Origin: Begonia masoniana
Taxonomy: Eukaryota; Streptophyta; Magnoliopsida; Cucurbitales; Begoniaceae
DNA length: 64,000 bases
Direction of reading: 5' to 3'
Assembly (NCBI GenBank): GCA_022432975.1
Contig: CM039509.1
Location: forward strand, 11,064,621 to 11,128,620
Shown here: piece after piece, positions 40,145 to 53,725 of the stretch
How positions within the stretch are numbered: the stretch's first letter is position 1
Layout of the letters: each line of letters opens with the position of its first letter
Position numbers and translations under genes: made by a program
The notes under the pieces: generated by a model
Databases searched by the model: none
Seen by the model: the letters and a program-made list of their open reading frames with translations, nothing else
Told to the model about the DNA's origin: nothing

Positions 40145-43100
40145 CGGTCTTAGTTTCGTGTCCGTGAAGGTTGTTGGGTCCTCAATACACGTCGTTCTCA
40201 TCACTTCACGTTAAAACCTTGAATGAGAAATGGAAAACTTAGGTTCTAGCCACAAGTCATGTAACATTCAACCTCATTTGCTTGATACGTTCAACTCTTT
40301 TGGAACAAATCGATTGAAGGGAAGTTTCTTACGCTTCATCAAGGCATTACTTAGCCTTAATTACGCATCCATGAAAGTTTTTTGGTCCTCAATACACGTC
40401 GTTTTCATCACTTCAAGTTAAAACTTTGAAAGGGAAATGGATAACTTAGGTTCTAACCACAAGTCATGTCACACTCAACCTCATTTGCTTGATACGTTTA
40501 ATTCTTTTGGAACAAATCGATTGAAGTGAAGTTTCTAATGCTTTATCAAGCGCATTACTAAGTCTTAGTTACGCGTCCATGAAGGTTGTTGGGTCCTCAA
40601 TACACGTCGTTCTCATCACTTCAAGTTTAAACCTTGAAAGTGAAAAGGATAACTTAGGTTCTAAACACAAGTCATGTAACACTCAACCTCATTTGCTTTA
40701 TACGATCAACTATTTTGGAACAAATTGATTGAAGTAAAGTTTGTTATGCTTCATCAAGCCCATTATTAAGCCTTAGTTTCGCGTCCGTGAAGGTTGTTGG
40801 GTCCTCAATACAAGTCGTTATTATCACTTCAAGTTAAAATCTTGAATGTGAAATGGATAACTTAGGTTCTAACCACAAGTCAAGTAACACTCAACCTCAT
40901 TTGCTTGATTCGTTCAACTCTTTTGGAACAAATCGATTGAAGTGAAGTTTCTATTGCTTCATCAAGCGCATTACTAAGAGTTAATTATGCGTCCATGAAG
41001 GTTGTTGGGTCCTCAATACACGTTGTTCTCATCACTTCAAGTTAAAACCTTGAATGTGAAATGGATAACTTAGGTTCTAACCACAGGTCAAATAACACTC
41101 AACCTCATTTGCTTGATATGTTCAACTCTTTTGGAGCAAATCGATTGAAGTGAATTTTCTAATGCTTCATCAAGCGCATTAGTAAGTCTTAGTTGTTCGT
41201 CCATGAAGGTTGTTGGATCCTCAATACACATCGTTCACATCACTTCAAGTTAAAACCTTGAAAGTAAAATGGATAACATAGGTTCTAACCACAAGTCATG
41301 TAACACTCAACCTCATTTGCTTGATACGTTCAACTCTTTTGGAACAAATCGATTGAAGTGAAAGATCTAATGCCACTTCAAGCACATTACTAAGTCTTAG
41401 TTACGCGTCCATGAAGGTTGTTGGGTCCTCAATACACGTCATTCTCATCACTTAAAGTTAAAAACCATAAATGTGAAATGGATATCTTAGGTTCTAACCA
41501 CAAGTCATGTAACACTCAACCTCATTTGCTTGATACGTTCAACTTTTTTGGAACAAATCGATTGAAGTGAAGCTTCTTATGCTTCATCAAGCGCATTACT
41601 AAGTCTTAATTACGCGTCCATGAAGGTTGTTGGGTCCTCAATACACGTCGTTCTAATCACTTCAAGTCAAAACATTGAATGTGAAATGGATAACTTAGGT
41701 TCTAACCTCAAATCATGTAACACTCAACCTCATTTGCTTGATACGTTCAACTCTTTTAGAACAAATCGATTGAAGTGAAGTTTCTAAGGCTTCATCAAGC
41801 GCATTACTAAGTCTTAGTTTCGCGTCCATGAAAGTTGTTGGGTCCTCAATACACGTCGTTCTCATCACTTCAAGTTAACATCTTCAATGTGAAATCGATA
41901 ACTTATGTTCTAACCACAAGTCATGTAACACTCAACCTCATTTGCTTGATACGATCAGCCTTTTTGGAACAAATCGATTGAAGTGAAGTTTCTAATGCTT
42001 CATCAAGCGCATTACTAAGTCTTAGTTTCGCGTCCATGAAGGTTTTTGGGTCCTCAATACACGTCGTTCTCATCACTTCAAGTTAACATCTTGAATGTGA
42101 AATGGATAACTTAGGTTCTAACCACAAGTCATGTAACACTCAACCTCATTGCTTGATACGATCAACTTTTTGGAACAAATCGATTGAAGTGAAGTTTCTA
42201 ATGCTTCATCAAGCGCACTACTAAGTCTTAGTTTCGGGTCCATGAAGGTTGTTGGGTTCTCAGTACACGTCGTTCTCATCACTTCAAGTTAAAACCTTGA
42301 ATGTGAAACGGATAACTTTGGTTCTAACCACAAGTCATGTAAAACTAAACCTCATTTTCTTGATACGATTAACACTTTTGGAAAAAATCGATTGAAGTGA
42401 AGTTTCTTATGCTTCATCAAGCACATACTAAGTCTTAGTTTCGCGTCCATGAAGGTTGTGGGTCTTCAATACAGGTCGTTCCAACACCTCAAGTTAAAAC
42501 CTTGAATGTGAAATGGATAACTTAGGTTCTAACCACAAGTCATGTACACTCAACCTCATTTGCTTAATACAATCAACTCTTTTGGAACAAATCGATTGAA
42601 GTGAAGTTTCTTATGCTTCATCAACCGCATTAATAAGTTTAATTACGCGTCCATGAAGGTTGTTGGGTCCTCAATACACGTCGTTCTCATCACTTCAAGT
42701 TAAAACCTTGAATGTGAAATGGATAACTTAGGTTCTAACCACAATTCATGTAACACTCAACCTCATTTGCTTGATACGTTTAACTCTTTTGGAACAAATC
42801 GATTGAAGTGAACTTTCTAATGCTTCATTAAGCGCATTACTAAGTCTTAGTTACGCGTCCATGAAGGTTGTTGGGTCCTCAATACACGTCGTTCTCATTT
42901 CTTCAAGTTTAAACTTTGAAAGTGAAATGGATAACTTAGGTTCTAACCACAAGTCATATAACACTCAACCTCATTTGCTTTATACGATCAACTTTTTTGG
43001 ATCAAATCGATTGAAGTAAAGTTTCTTATGCTTCATAAAGTACCTTACTCGGTCTTAGTTTCGCGTCCGTGAAGGTTGTTGGGTCCTCAATACACGTCAT

Positions 43101-46100
43101 TCTCATCACTTCAGGTTAAAACCGTGAATGTGAAATGGATAACTTAGGTTCTACCACAAGTCATGTAACACTCAACCTCATTTGCTTGATACGTTTAACT
43201 CTTTTGGAAAAAATTGATTAAATCGAAGGTTCTAATGCTTCATCAAGCGCATTACTAAGTCTTAGTTACGCGTCCATGAAGGTTGTTGGGTCGTCAATAC
43301 ACGTCGTTCTCATCACTTCAAGATTAAACCTTGAATGTGAAATGGATAAATTAGGTTCCAACCACAAGTCATGTAACACTCAGCCTAATTTGCTTGATAC
43401 GTTTAACTCTTTTGGAACAAATCGATTGAAGTGAAATTTTTAATGCTTCATCAAGCGCATTACAAAGTCTTAGTTACGCGTCCATGAAGGTTGTTGGGTC
43501 CTTAATACACGACGTTCTCATCACTTCAAGTTAAAACCTTGAAAGGGAAATGGATAACTTAGGTTCTAACCATAAGTCATGTAACACTCAACCTCATTTG
43601 CTTGATACGTTAAACACTTTTGGAACAAATAGATTGAATTGAAGTTTCTAGTGCTTCATCAAGCGCATTACTTAGTCTTAGTTACGCGTCCATGAAAGTT
43701 GTTCTGTCCTCAATACACGTCGTTCTCATCACTTCAAGTTAAAACCTTGAATGTGAAATGGATAACTTAGGTTCTAACCACAAGTCATGTAACACTCAAA
43801 CTCATTTGCTTGATACGTTCAACTCTTTTGTAACAAGTCGATTGAAGTGAAGTTTCTAATGCTTCATCAAGCGCATTACTAAGTCTTATTTACGCGTCCA
43901 TGAAGGTTGTTGGATCCTCCATATACGTCGTTCTCATCACTTCAAGACTAAACCTTGAAAGTGAAATGGATAACTTAGGTTTTCACCACAATTAATGTAA
44001 CACTCAACCTCATTTGCTTGATACGTTTAACTCTTTTGGAACAAATCGATTAAACTGAAGTTTCTAATGCTTCATCAAGCGCATTACTAAGTCTTAGTTA
44101 CGCGTCTATGAAAGTTGTTGGGTCCTCAATACACGTCGTTCTCATCACTTCAAATTTAAACCTTGAAAGTGAAATCGATAACTTAGGTTCTAACCACAAG
44201 TCAAGTAACACACAACCTCATTTGCTTTATACGATCAACTCTTTTGGAACAAATCGATTGAAATAAAGTTTCTTGTGCTTCATCAATCCATTACTCGGTC
44301 TTAGTTTCGCGTCCGTGAAGGTTTTTGGGTCCTCAATACACGTCGTTCTCATCACTTCACGTTAAAACCTTGAATGTGAAATGGATAACTTAGGTTCTAG
44401 CCACAAGTCATGTAACACTCAACCTCATTTGCTTGATACGTTCAACTATATTGGAACAAATCGATTGAAGTGAAGTTTCTTATGCTTCATCAAGTGCATT
44501 ACTTAACCTTAATTACGCATCCATGAAAGTTTTTTGGTCCTCAATACACGTCGTTCTCATCACTTCAAGTTAAAACCTTGAAAGGGAAATGGATAACTTA
44601 AATTCTAACCACAAGTCATGTAACACTCAACCTCATTTTCTTTATACGATCAACTATTTTGAAACAAATTGATTGAAGTAAAGTTTGTTCTGCTTCATCA
44701 AGCCCATTACTAAGTCTTAGTTTCGCGTCCGTGAAGGTTGTTGGGTCCTCAATACACGTCGTTCTTATCACTTCAAGTTAAAACCTTGAATGTCAAATGG
44801 ATAACTCAAGTTCTAACCACAAGTCATGTAACACTCAACCTCATTTGCTTGATACGATCAACTCTTTTGGAACAAATCGATTGAAGTGAAGTTTCTTATA
44901 CTTCATCAAGCGCATTAATAAGTCTTAGTTATGCCTCCATGAAGGTTGTTGCGTCCTCAATACACGTCGTTTTCATCACTTTAAGTTAAAACCTTTAAAC
45001 TGAAATAGATAACTTAGGTTCTAACCACATGTCATTTAACACTCAACCTCATTTGCTTGATACGTTTAACTCTTTTGGAACAAATCTATTAAAGTGAAGT
45101 TTTTATTACTTCATCAAGCGCATTACTAAGTCTTAGTTACGTGTCCATGAAGGTTGTTGGGTCCTCAATACACGTCGTTCTTATCACTTGATGTTAAAAC
45201 CTTGAATGTGAAATGGATAACTTAGGTTCTAACTACAAGTAATGTAACACTAAACCTCATTTTCTTGAAACGATCAACTCTTTTGGAAGAAATCGATTGA
45301 AGTGAAGTTTCTAATGCTTCTTCAAGCGCATTACTAAGTCTTAGTTACGCGTCTATAAAGGTTGTTGGGTCCTCAATACACATCGTTCTCATCACATCAA
45401 GTTAAAACCTTGAATGTAAAATGGATAACTTAGGTTCTAACCACAAGTCATGTATCACTCAACCTCATTTGCTTAATACGATTAACTATTTTGGAACAAA
45501 TCGATTGAAGTGAAGTTTCTTATGCTTCATCAAGGGCATTATAAGTTTTAATTACGCGTCCACGAAGGTTGTTGGGTCCTCAATACACGTCATTCTATCA
45601 CTTCAAGTTAAAACCTTGAATGTAAAATGGATAACTTAGGTTCTATCCACAAGTCATGTAACACTCAACCTCATTTGCTTGATACGATCAACTCTTTTGG
45701 AACAAATCGATTGAAGTGAAGTTTCTTATGCTTTATCTAGCGCATTAATAAGTTTTAATTACGCGTCCATGAAGGTTGTTGGGTCCTCAATACACCTCAT
45801 TCACATCCCTTCATGTTAAAGCACATTACTAAGTCTTAGTTTCGCGTCCATGAAGGTTGTTGGGTCCTCAATACACGTCGTTCTTATCACTTCAAGTTAA
45901 AACCTTGAAGGTTAAATGCATAACTTAGATTTTAACCACAAGTCATGTAACACTCAACCTCATTTGCTTGATACGTTCAACTCTTTTCGAACAAATCGAT
46001 TGAAGTGAAGTTTCTTATGCTTCATCTAGCGCATTACTAAGTCTTAGTTACGCGTCCATGAAGGTTGTTGGGTTCTCAATACACGTCGTTCTCATCACTT

Positions 46101-46940
46101 CAAGTTAAAACCTTGAATGTGAAATGGATAACTTAAGTTCTAACCACAATTCGTGTATCACTCAACCTCATTTGCTTGATACGATCAACTCTTTTGGAAC
46201 AAATCGATTGAACTGAAGTTTCTTATGCTTTATCAAGCGCATTAATAAATCTAACTTACGCGTCCATGAAGGTTGTTTTGTCCTCAATACACGTCGTTCT
46301 CATCACTTCAAGTTAAAACCTTAAATGTGAAATGGATAACTTTGGTTCTAACCACAAGTCATGTAACACTCAACCTAATTTGCTTGAAACGTTCAACTCT
46401 TTTTGAACAAATCGATTGAAGTGAAGTTTCTAAAGCTTCATCAAGCGCATTACTAAGTCTTAGTTACGCGTCTATGAAGGTTGTTGGGTCCTCAATACAC
46501 GTCGTTCTCAGCACTTCAAGTTAAAACCTTGAATGTGAAATGGATAACTTATGTTTTAACCACAAGTCATGTATCACTCAACCTCATTTGCTTGATACGA
46601 TCAACTCTTTTGAAACAAATCGATTGAACTGAAGTTTTTATGCTTTATCAAGCGCATTAATAAATCTAACTTACGCGTCCATGAAGGTTGTTGGGTCCTC
46701 AATATACGTCGTTCTCATCACTTCAAGTTAAAACCTTGAATTTGAAATTGATAACTTAGATTCTAACCACAAGTCATGTAACACTCAACCTCATTTGCTT
46801 GCTACGTTGAACTCTTTTGGAACAAATCGATTGAAGTGAAGTTTCTAATGCTTCATCAAGCGCATTACTAAGTCTTAGTTACGCGTCTATGAAGGTTGTT
46901 GGGTCCTCAATACACGTCGTTCTCATCACTTCAAGTTAAA
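40145..46940 (-). repeat. 208-bp satellite, reverse orientation, divergent monomers (about 33)
   Basis: Monomers here are full length but carry many scattered substitutions (roughly 5-10% by eye), unlike the near-identical 2933-5319 block. Rare variants define a higher-order pattern. The two-monomer stretch starting 40148 (CTTCACGTTAAAACC, TTCTAGCCACAAG, CATGAAAGTTTTTTGGTCC) recurs from 44297, about 20 monomers away. The TTTGCTTTATACGATC type recurs at 42975 and 44228, six monomers apart. One unit near 45810-45835 is a partial monomer junction. It runs to 46940, just before TTTTTTT and the N gap. Confidence 0.95.
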
Positions 46941-46947
46941 TTTTTTT

Positions 46948-47047
46948 NNNNNNNNNNNNNNNNNNNNNNNNNNNNNNNNNNNNNNNNNNNNNNNNNNNNN
47001 NNNNNNNNNNNNNNNNNNNNNNNNNNNNNNNNNNNNNNNNNNNNNNN
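46948..47047. other. assembly gap (100 N)
   Basis: Exactly 100 Ns lie between satellite (ending TCAAGTTAAATTTTTTT) and unrelated DNA. A round 100 is the usual placeholder for a gap of unknown size, so order and distance across it are not established by sequence. Confidence 0.99.
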
Positions 47048-47497
47048 TTTTAAGTTAACCCGGACGGACGGGTATAACGCGTCCGACTGGTACGTGGCGA
47101 CACTGCGATGTTGATGTGAACCAAAAATTGTGACGGACGGAATATATATCGTCCGTCCGGGTGGGTCCCAATCCGCTCGGACGACGCACACGAAGTTCCG
47201 TCCGTCCAGTGGTTTAATTGGCATTTTTTTCGAATAGTGTGATGGTTTGAATCGGAAAAATTTTTTGTTTGTGTTGTTTTTTGGCAAACGTTCGTAGTTT
47301 GTGGTTGGTTTTTGGTATTTCCCAAAATAAATCAAGGCCAAATAGAAGCTAAGAACCATAGGTTATAGGTATTTAATGATACCTACTATATTCTTATATG
47401 GCATTTCCACGGTAAATATTTTTGTGAATATAGTAACCTTCCACAAGAAATAATATTGTTAATGGGTGCGAGTGAAATAGACACTAGTGTAGGTTAC

Positions 47498-47500
<3 letters not shown>
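47048..47500. other. unidentified segment with CGGACGGACG inverted repeats
   Basis: This 453-bp stretch is unlike the satellite and the copia element. CCCGGACGGACG (47059-47070) and CGTCCGTCCGGG (47150-47161) are perfect 12-bp inverse repeats. GACGGACG (47132-47139) and CGTCCGTC (47150-47157) form a tighter hairpin, and CCGTCCGTCC recurs at about 47199. The rest is AT-rich without a convincing gene; the minus-strand frames of 91 and 142 codons are low-quality, and the longer one runs into the gap. It may be the edge of a transposable element I cannot name. Confidence 0.5.

Positions 47501-47536
<36 letters not shown>
47501..47536. repeat. poly-T run, 36 nt
   Basis: Thirty-six Ts separate the unidentified segment from forward satellite that starts mid-monomer (GACGTGATGAAAACG). 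A chimeric or gap-filled join is possible. Confidence 0.9.
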
Positions 47537-47537
<1 letters not shown>

Positions 47538-50500
47538 ACGTGATGAAAACGAGGGTATTGAGGACCCAACAACCTTCATGGACGCGTAATTAAGACTTAG
47601 TAATGCGCGATGAAGCATAAGAAACTCACTTCAATCGTTTGTTCCAAAGAGTGATCGTATCAAGCAAAATGAAGTTGGGTTACATGACGTGTGGTTAGAA
47701 CCTAAGTATCCATTGGAACATTCAAAGGTTTTAACCTTGAAGTGTGAGAACGCAGTGATGAGGACCCAACACCTCACGGTACGGGTAATAAGAATTAGTA
47801 AGCGCTTGATGAAGCATATTAGAATTTCACTTCAATCGATTTGTTCCAAAAAGGGTTGAACGTATCAGCAAAATGAGGGTGAGTGGTACATGACTGTGAT
47901 GAGAACCTAAGTTATCCATTTCAACATTCAGGTTTTAACTTGAAGTGATGATAACGACGTTTATTGAGGACCCAAAACCCTCCTGGACGCGAAACTAAGA
48001 TTAAGTAATGCGCTTAATGAGCATTAGAAACTTACTTCATCGATTTGTTCCAAAGAGTTTAACGTATTAGCAAATGCGGTCGGAGTGGTACATGGACTGT
48101 GGTTAGAACCTAAGTTATCCATTGAACATTCAAGGTTTTAACTTGAAGTGAGTAGAACGACCTGTATTGAGGGTACCAACAACCTTCCGGGGAGGGTACT
48201 AAAGACTTAGGTAACTGCGCGTTCATGATGCATAAATAAAAAAACTTCACTTCAATCGATTGGTTCCAAAAGAGTTGAAAGACTCAAGAAATGAGGTTGA
48301 GGTTACATGATTGTAGTTAGGAACTAAGTTATGCATTAATATTAAAGTTTAACTTGAAGTGATGAGAACGACGTATATTGAGGGACCCAACAACCTTCAT
48401 GGACGCGTAATTAAGAATTAGTAATGCGCTGATGACGCATTAAGAAACTTCACTCAATCGATGGTTCCAAAAGAGGTGAACGACAAGCAACATGTGGATG
48501 AGTGTACATGACTTGTGGTTAGAACCTAAGTTATAATTTCACATTCAAGTCTTTAAACTTGAAGTGATTAGAACGACGTGGATTGAGGACCCAACAAACC
48601 TTAATGGACGCGAAAACTAAGACTTAGTAATGCGCTGATGAAGCATAATAAACTTCATTTCCATCGTTTTGTTCAAAAGAGTTGAACGTATCAGCAAATG
48701 CAGTTGAGTGTTACATGACTTGTGGTTAAACCTAAGTTATCCATTTCACCTTCAAGGCTTTAACTATAAGTGATGAGAACGACGTGTATGAGGACCCACA
48801 ACCTTCTTGGACGCGAACTAAACTTAGTAATGTTCTATAGCTTAGACTTCACTTCAATCGATTGTGTCAAAAGAGTGACGTATCAAGCAATTCGGTTGAT
48901 GTTACATTACCGTGTTGTTAGAACCTACTTTAATCCATTTCACCTCAGGTTTTAATTTGAAGTGATGATACTGCGGTATTTATGACCCAACCCCTTCACG
49001 GCCGGTTAATTAAGACTTAGTTAATGCGCTTGATGAGCATACAAACTTCACGCAATCGTTGTGCCAAGAGTTGACTATTCACGCAAATGAGGTTGAATGT
49101 CTGACTTTTAGTTTAGAAACTAAGTTCCCTTTCATATTCAAAGTTTTAACTTGAAGTTATGAGAACGCATGTTTGAGGACCCAACAACCTCATTGACGCG
49201 TATACGAACTTAGTAATGCGTCGTGTTGAGCATAAAAAACTTCACTCAATCGATTTGTTCCAAATGATTTGAACGCAATCAAGCAAATGTGGAGTGATGT
49301 ACATGACTTGTGGTTAGAACCTAATTTATTCATTTCACATTCAAGTCTCTTAACTTGAAAGTGAGTTAGAACTCTTGTATTGGTACCAACAACCTCATGA
49401 GCGCGAAACTAAGATTAGTATGCGCTTGATGAGCTAATAACTCATTTCAACGATTGTTCCAAAAGATTTCACTATCAAGCAATGGAATGAGTGTTACCTG
49501 ACTTGTGGTTGAACCGTAAGTATCGCTTTCACATTCAAGGCTTAACTGAATTGATAGAACGACGTGTATTGAGGACAAACAACTCTGGACGCTAAACTAG
49601 ACTTTAGTAATTGCTCGAGAACATTAGAACTTCACTTCACTCGATTGTGTCCAAAAGAGGTTGAACGTAATCAAAGCAAATTATGTTGATTGTTACATGT
49701 ACCTTGTGTTAGAACCTAGTTATCCATTTCACATTCAGTTGTAATGTGAAGTGATGAGAACGGCGTGTATTGAGGACCCAACAACCTGCACGGACGGTTA
49801 ATTAAGATTATTATGCCTTGATGAAGCAAAAAAACTTCACGTCAAATCTATTTGTTCCAAAAGAGTTTTGAACGAATCAAGCCATGAGTTGAATGTTACA
49901 GTGGACTTGTAGTTAGAAACTAAGTTTCCATTTCATATTCAAATTTTTAATTTGAGTGATGAGAACGACATGTATTGAGGACCCAACAACCTTCATTGAC
50001 GCGTATTAAGACTTATTATGCCTTGAGGATCTAAAAACTTCACTTCAATCGATTTTTTCCAAACGAGTGTCGTACTCAGCAAAGAGTTTGAGTGTTTACT
50101 TACTTTGTTAGAACCTAATATCCATTTGACATTCAAGGTTTTAACTTGAAGTTGATGAGCCGACGTGTATTGATGACACAACCCCTCACGGACGTGTAAT
50201 TAAGACTTAGTAATGCGCTTGATGAAGCATAAAAACTTCCACTTCAATCGATTTGTCAAGATTGAACGAAGCAAGCAATGAGGTTTTGAGTGGTACATGA
50301 CTTTGTTGTTAACCTAAGTTTTTCATTCACTTCAAGGGTTTACTTGGAATTGAGAGAACAACATGTATGAGGTCCCAACACCTTCTGACGCGTATTTAAA
50401 CTTAGTAATGCGCTTGATGAAGCATAAGAACTTCACTTCTATCGATTGTTCCAAAAGATTTTATCGATTACAATTTTTTAACTTAAAGTACGTGTTATTG

Positions 50501-51671
50501 GAGGACGACTTATTGAGGACCCACAACCTTCACGGAACGGGTATTTAAGACTTCGGTATGCGCTTGATGAAGCATAAAAACTTCACTTCAATCGATTTGT
50601 TCCAAAAGAGTTTAACGAATCAAGCAAATGAGGTTGAGTGTTAACAGGACTTTTGTTAGAACCTAATTTTCATTTCACATTCAAGTTTTAACTTGAATTG
50701 ATGCGAACCACAATGTATTGAGGTCCAAGCAACCTTCATGGACGGTACTTAAGACTTAGTAAATGCCTTGATTAAGCATACGAACTTCACTTTCAGTCGA
50801 TTTGTTCCAAAAGATTTATCGATTTCACATTCAAGGTTTTAACTTAAGTGATGAGAACACGTGTATTTAGACCCAAACCCCTTTTTTCAGGCTGCGTAAC
50901 TAAGCATTATAAAGCGCTGATGAAGCATTAGAAACCTTCACTTCAATCTATTTGTTCCAAAAGAGTTGATCGATCAACAATGAGGTTGAGTGCTACATGA
51001 CTCGTGGTTTAGAACATTAGTTTATTCATTTCACATTCAAGGTTTTAACTTGAAGTGATGAGAACGCTGTATTGAGGAACCACCAAACTTCATGGCGCGT
51101 ATTAACGTATAATGCCTTGATGAATCATAATAAACTTTACTTCAATCCGATTTTTTCCTAAAGTTTTAGCGTACAGCAAATGAGGTTGAGTGATACATGC
51201 CGTGGTTAAACATAAGTACTATTTCACATTCAATGTTTTAACTGAAGTGATGAGAACGACGTGTATTTAGGACCCAACAACTTCAGAGACGCTATTTAAG
51301 ACTTAGAATGCGCTTGATGAAGCATAGACACTTACTTCAACTCGATTGTTTTTCCAAAAGTTATCGTATCAGCACATGAGGTTGAGTGATACATGACTTT
51401 GGTTAGAAATAAGTTTATCCATTTCTCATTCAGGTTTTCACTTGAAGTGATGACACCGACGTGTATTGAGGACCCAACAACCTCATGGTTGCGTAACTAA
51501 GCTTAGTATGCCTTGATGAAGCATAAGAAACGTCACTAACAATCGTTTGTTCCAAACGAGTTGATCGTATCAAGCAATGAGGATGATGATACAACTTGTG
51601 TTAGAACCTAATTACCATTGACATCAGCTTTTAACTTGAAGTGATGAGACCGACGTTATTGATGACCCAAC
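47537..51671 (+). repeat. 208-bp satellite, forward orientation, very noisy (about 20 monomers)
   Basis: The satellite is recognisable throughout but has an insertion or deletion every few bases in places. Distinctive units match the left flank of copia copy 1: TTATGCATT with ATATTAAAG near 48330 matches 30090; AGTTTAGAAACTAAG near 49110 matches 30700; TTGTTGTTAACC with GAGAACAACATG near 50300 matches 31110. The distance from the last unit to the element is about 1.37 kb here against 0.3 kb in copy 1, so extra monomers are present. It ends GATGACCCAAC-like at the element border. Confidence 0.93.
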
Positions 51672-53725
51672 TTTGGGAAGAATATCAATGGTTATGACAT
51701 TTTTATTGCTGTAATTACTAAATAAATTGTATGATAATTTTTAGGTTTGCATTACGTCGATATGCTTTTAAATTCCAAGAAAATCGTTTGATTATTTATG
51801 CCTTTAAATTTCCCATATATGCCTGATATATTGGGGTTTAATTAAAAGAATACTCACCATAGTTCATGACTTATATTTGAAAGTAAGAACTTCAAATTAT
51901 AAAGTATAATACCTTTCACTTCGATGAGAACGTGTAGTCCTATCCCGACTAATATTTAGTGACATAAAGTGATTGTCGTTTATATAATAGATTAGTATAG
52001 GGACTGGACCAGATTGAATTAGTCATTGTTCTTATATTCCTTTGAATGAAGACAATTAATTTTATCATAATGAATGGTCATATATGTAATGTCTTAATTT
52101 ATTGTATTTAGTATACTCCTATTTCATTATAATGTCAACTTATTCTTTGATTTACCCTACTCGTACAGTATTGTATGACTGCATTACATAAATCTGTATT
52201 TTGTGATAATTAAAATGATAGCTGGGAATGCTAACTTGATACGAATGAAATCCTAATACAATATCCCCTTGTTTGTTAGTTCATGGGATTGAATATTAGC
52301 GTTTCCAATTCATAATTGTGAGATTAATTATGCAATCAAGGAACTTAATTGGTAGGCATGATAAAGATGTAATATGAGAGGTTAACGCATTTTATAACTA
52401 TTTTATTACTATCTAATCGGAGGTTATCAACTAGTAATACTTATATCAATGGACATTACTTTTGAGTAATTACTCTATAGTTCTACAGAGTGCAACTCTA
52501 AGTATTTAGTGGAATTACCTAGAGTGAATAATTGTGTTAATTTAATATAAAGAGTTTATATTATTACAAATTTATTGGAGCTTAGAACTTAGTCTAATAA
52601 CATTCGTCCCTGCTGTTATCTTATATCCTATTTAATTTCCATGTTATATAGAAATAAATAATAAATGATTATAAGGATTAATCATTTATTAACCTCAACT
52701 GAATATATTGCTGTTATTCAAAGATATAATAGTTTTTATATTTGAATTTCAAAATAATATCTCATTAAGGAAGATTGTAAGAAATTGAATTAGATTTGAA
52801 GAATCTCATCAAGATAGTGCTCTTCAAATTTAAAGTGGTTATGTACAAACTATCAAATAATTTTCTTTTGAAATTTGAAAAATAGATTCTGGAAAAATCT
52901 AATTACATTAGATTTATCTACAATTGACTTATAGTTGTTTTACTATTTAAAAGAGATCTAACGAATCTCATAAGATGAGATTATCTTGAAAAGTAGTTTT
53001 CATAAATATATTCGAAAAACTGTTTTTAGATTATATGATTAATGATAAATTGATTTTTAGATAATCAACTTCTAATCACAAATTTAGTATTTGATTAGAT
53101 AAGATTTATTTTTTTAAACAATTACTTTTTGTTAAAATAATCTAAAAATGAATTTAAAACAGATCTATAAAATTGTCAAATGTGCTTTGACAGAAATGTA
53201 CCAAAAATGAACGACTTAGAACGATTTGAAAACAAATCCTAGAGAGAAAAGGGTTAACCTTCCGTATTCGCTTTTAGAAAAACGTTTCTAAGATCGAGAG
53301 AGACGGCGCATGTGTTGAGAACACGTCTCTCTAGAATATAAGAGTGGTATTGTTCTGTAAGAGAGAACGCCCACACGTCAGGAATTTAATGTAAAGATCT
53401 TCAGAAAGACTCACGTTTTCAAAAGTTTTCAGAAAATACCTGATCCTGATTTAGAAGCATTAAGATCAGACGAGTACCCTGAGTAAAAGCGTTGCTCCAT
53501 AAAGGTATTTCCTTTTTTATTTCTCACTCTAAATTCTAATAATTTTGCTCAATGTAAATTGTTTACATTTTGAAAAATACATATTTAATCAAAATAATTT
53601 CTTTTAGACTAACGATCCATGTAATGGTTTTTGATGATTTTAAAATATTTAAAGTCCCAGGGTACGCATGGCACTATTATTATGAATAATTGATTCCGCC
53701 GATGCATGGACCTCGAAAACCAACA
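51672..53725 (+). repeat. 5' LTR of copia copy 2
   Basis: It aligns to 31403-33498 and ends CCAACA. At the expected primer-binding site the sequence reads AATGATTATCGAGAGC, so TGGTATCAGAG is damaged. It carries CTTTTTGTTA near 53125, the 5' LTR variant of copy 1 (the 3' LTRs read CTTTTTATTA). It also has GTGTAG and GAATTAGATTTG, which copy 1 shows only in its 3' LTR, so some copy 1 differences arose after duplication. Confidence 0.9.

Noticed and set aside
46931..47359. Minus-strand frames of 91 and 142 codons next to the N gap
   Set aside because: The longer one runs through Ns; the sequence is low-complexity with no motif.
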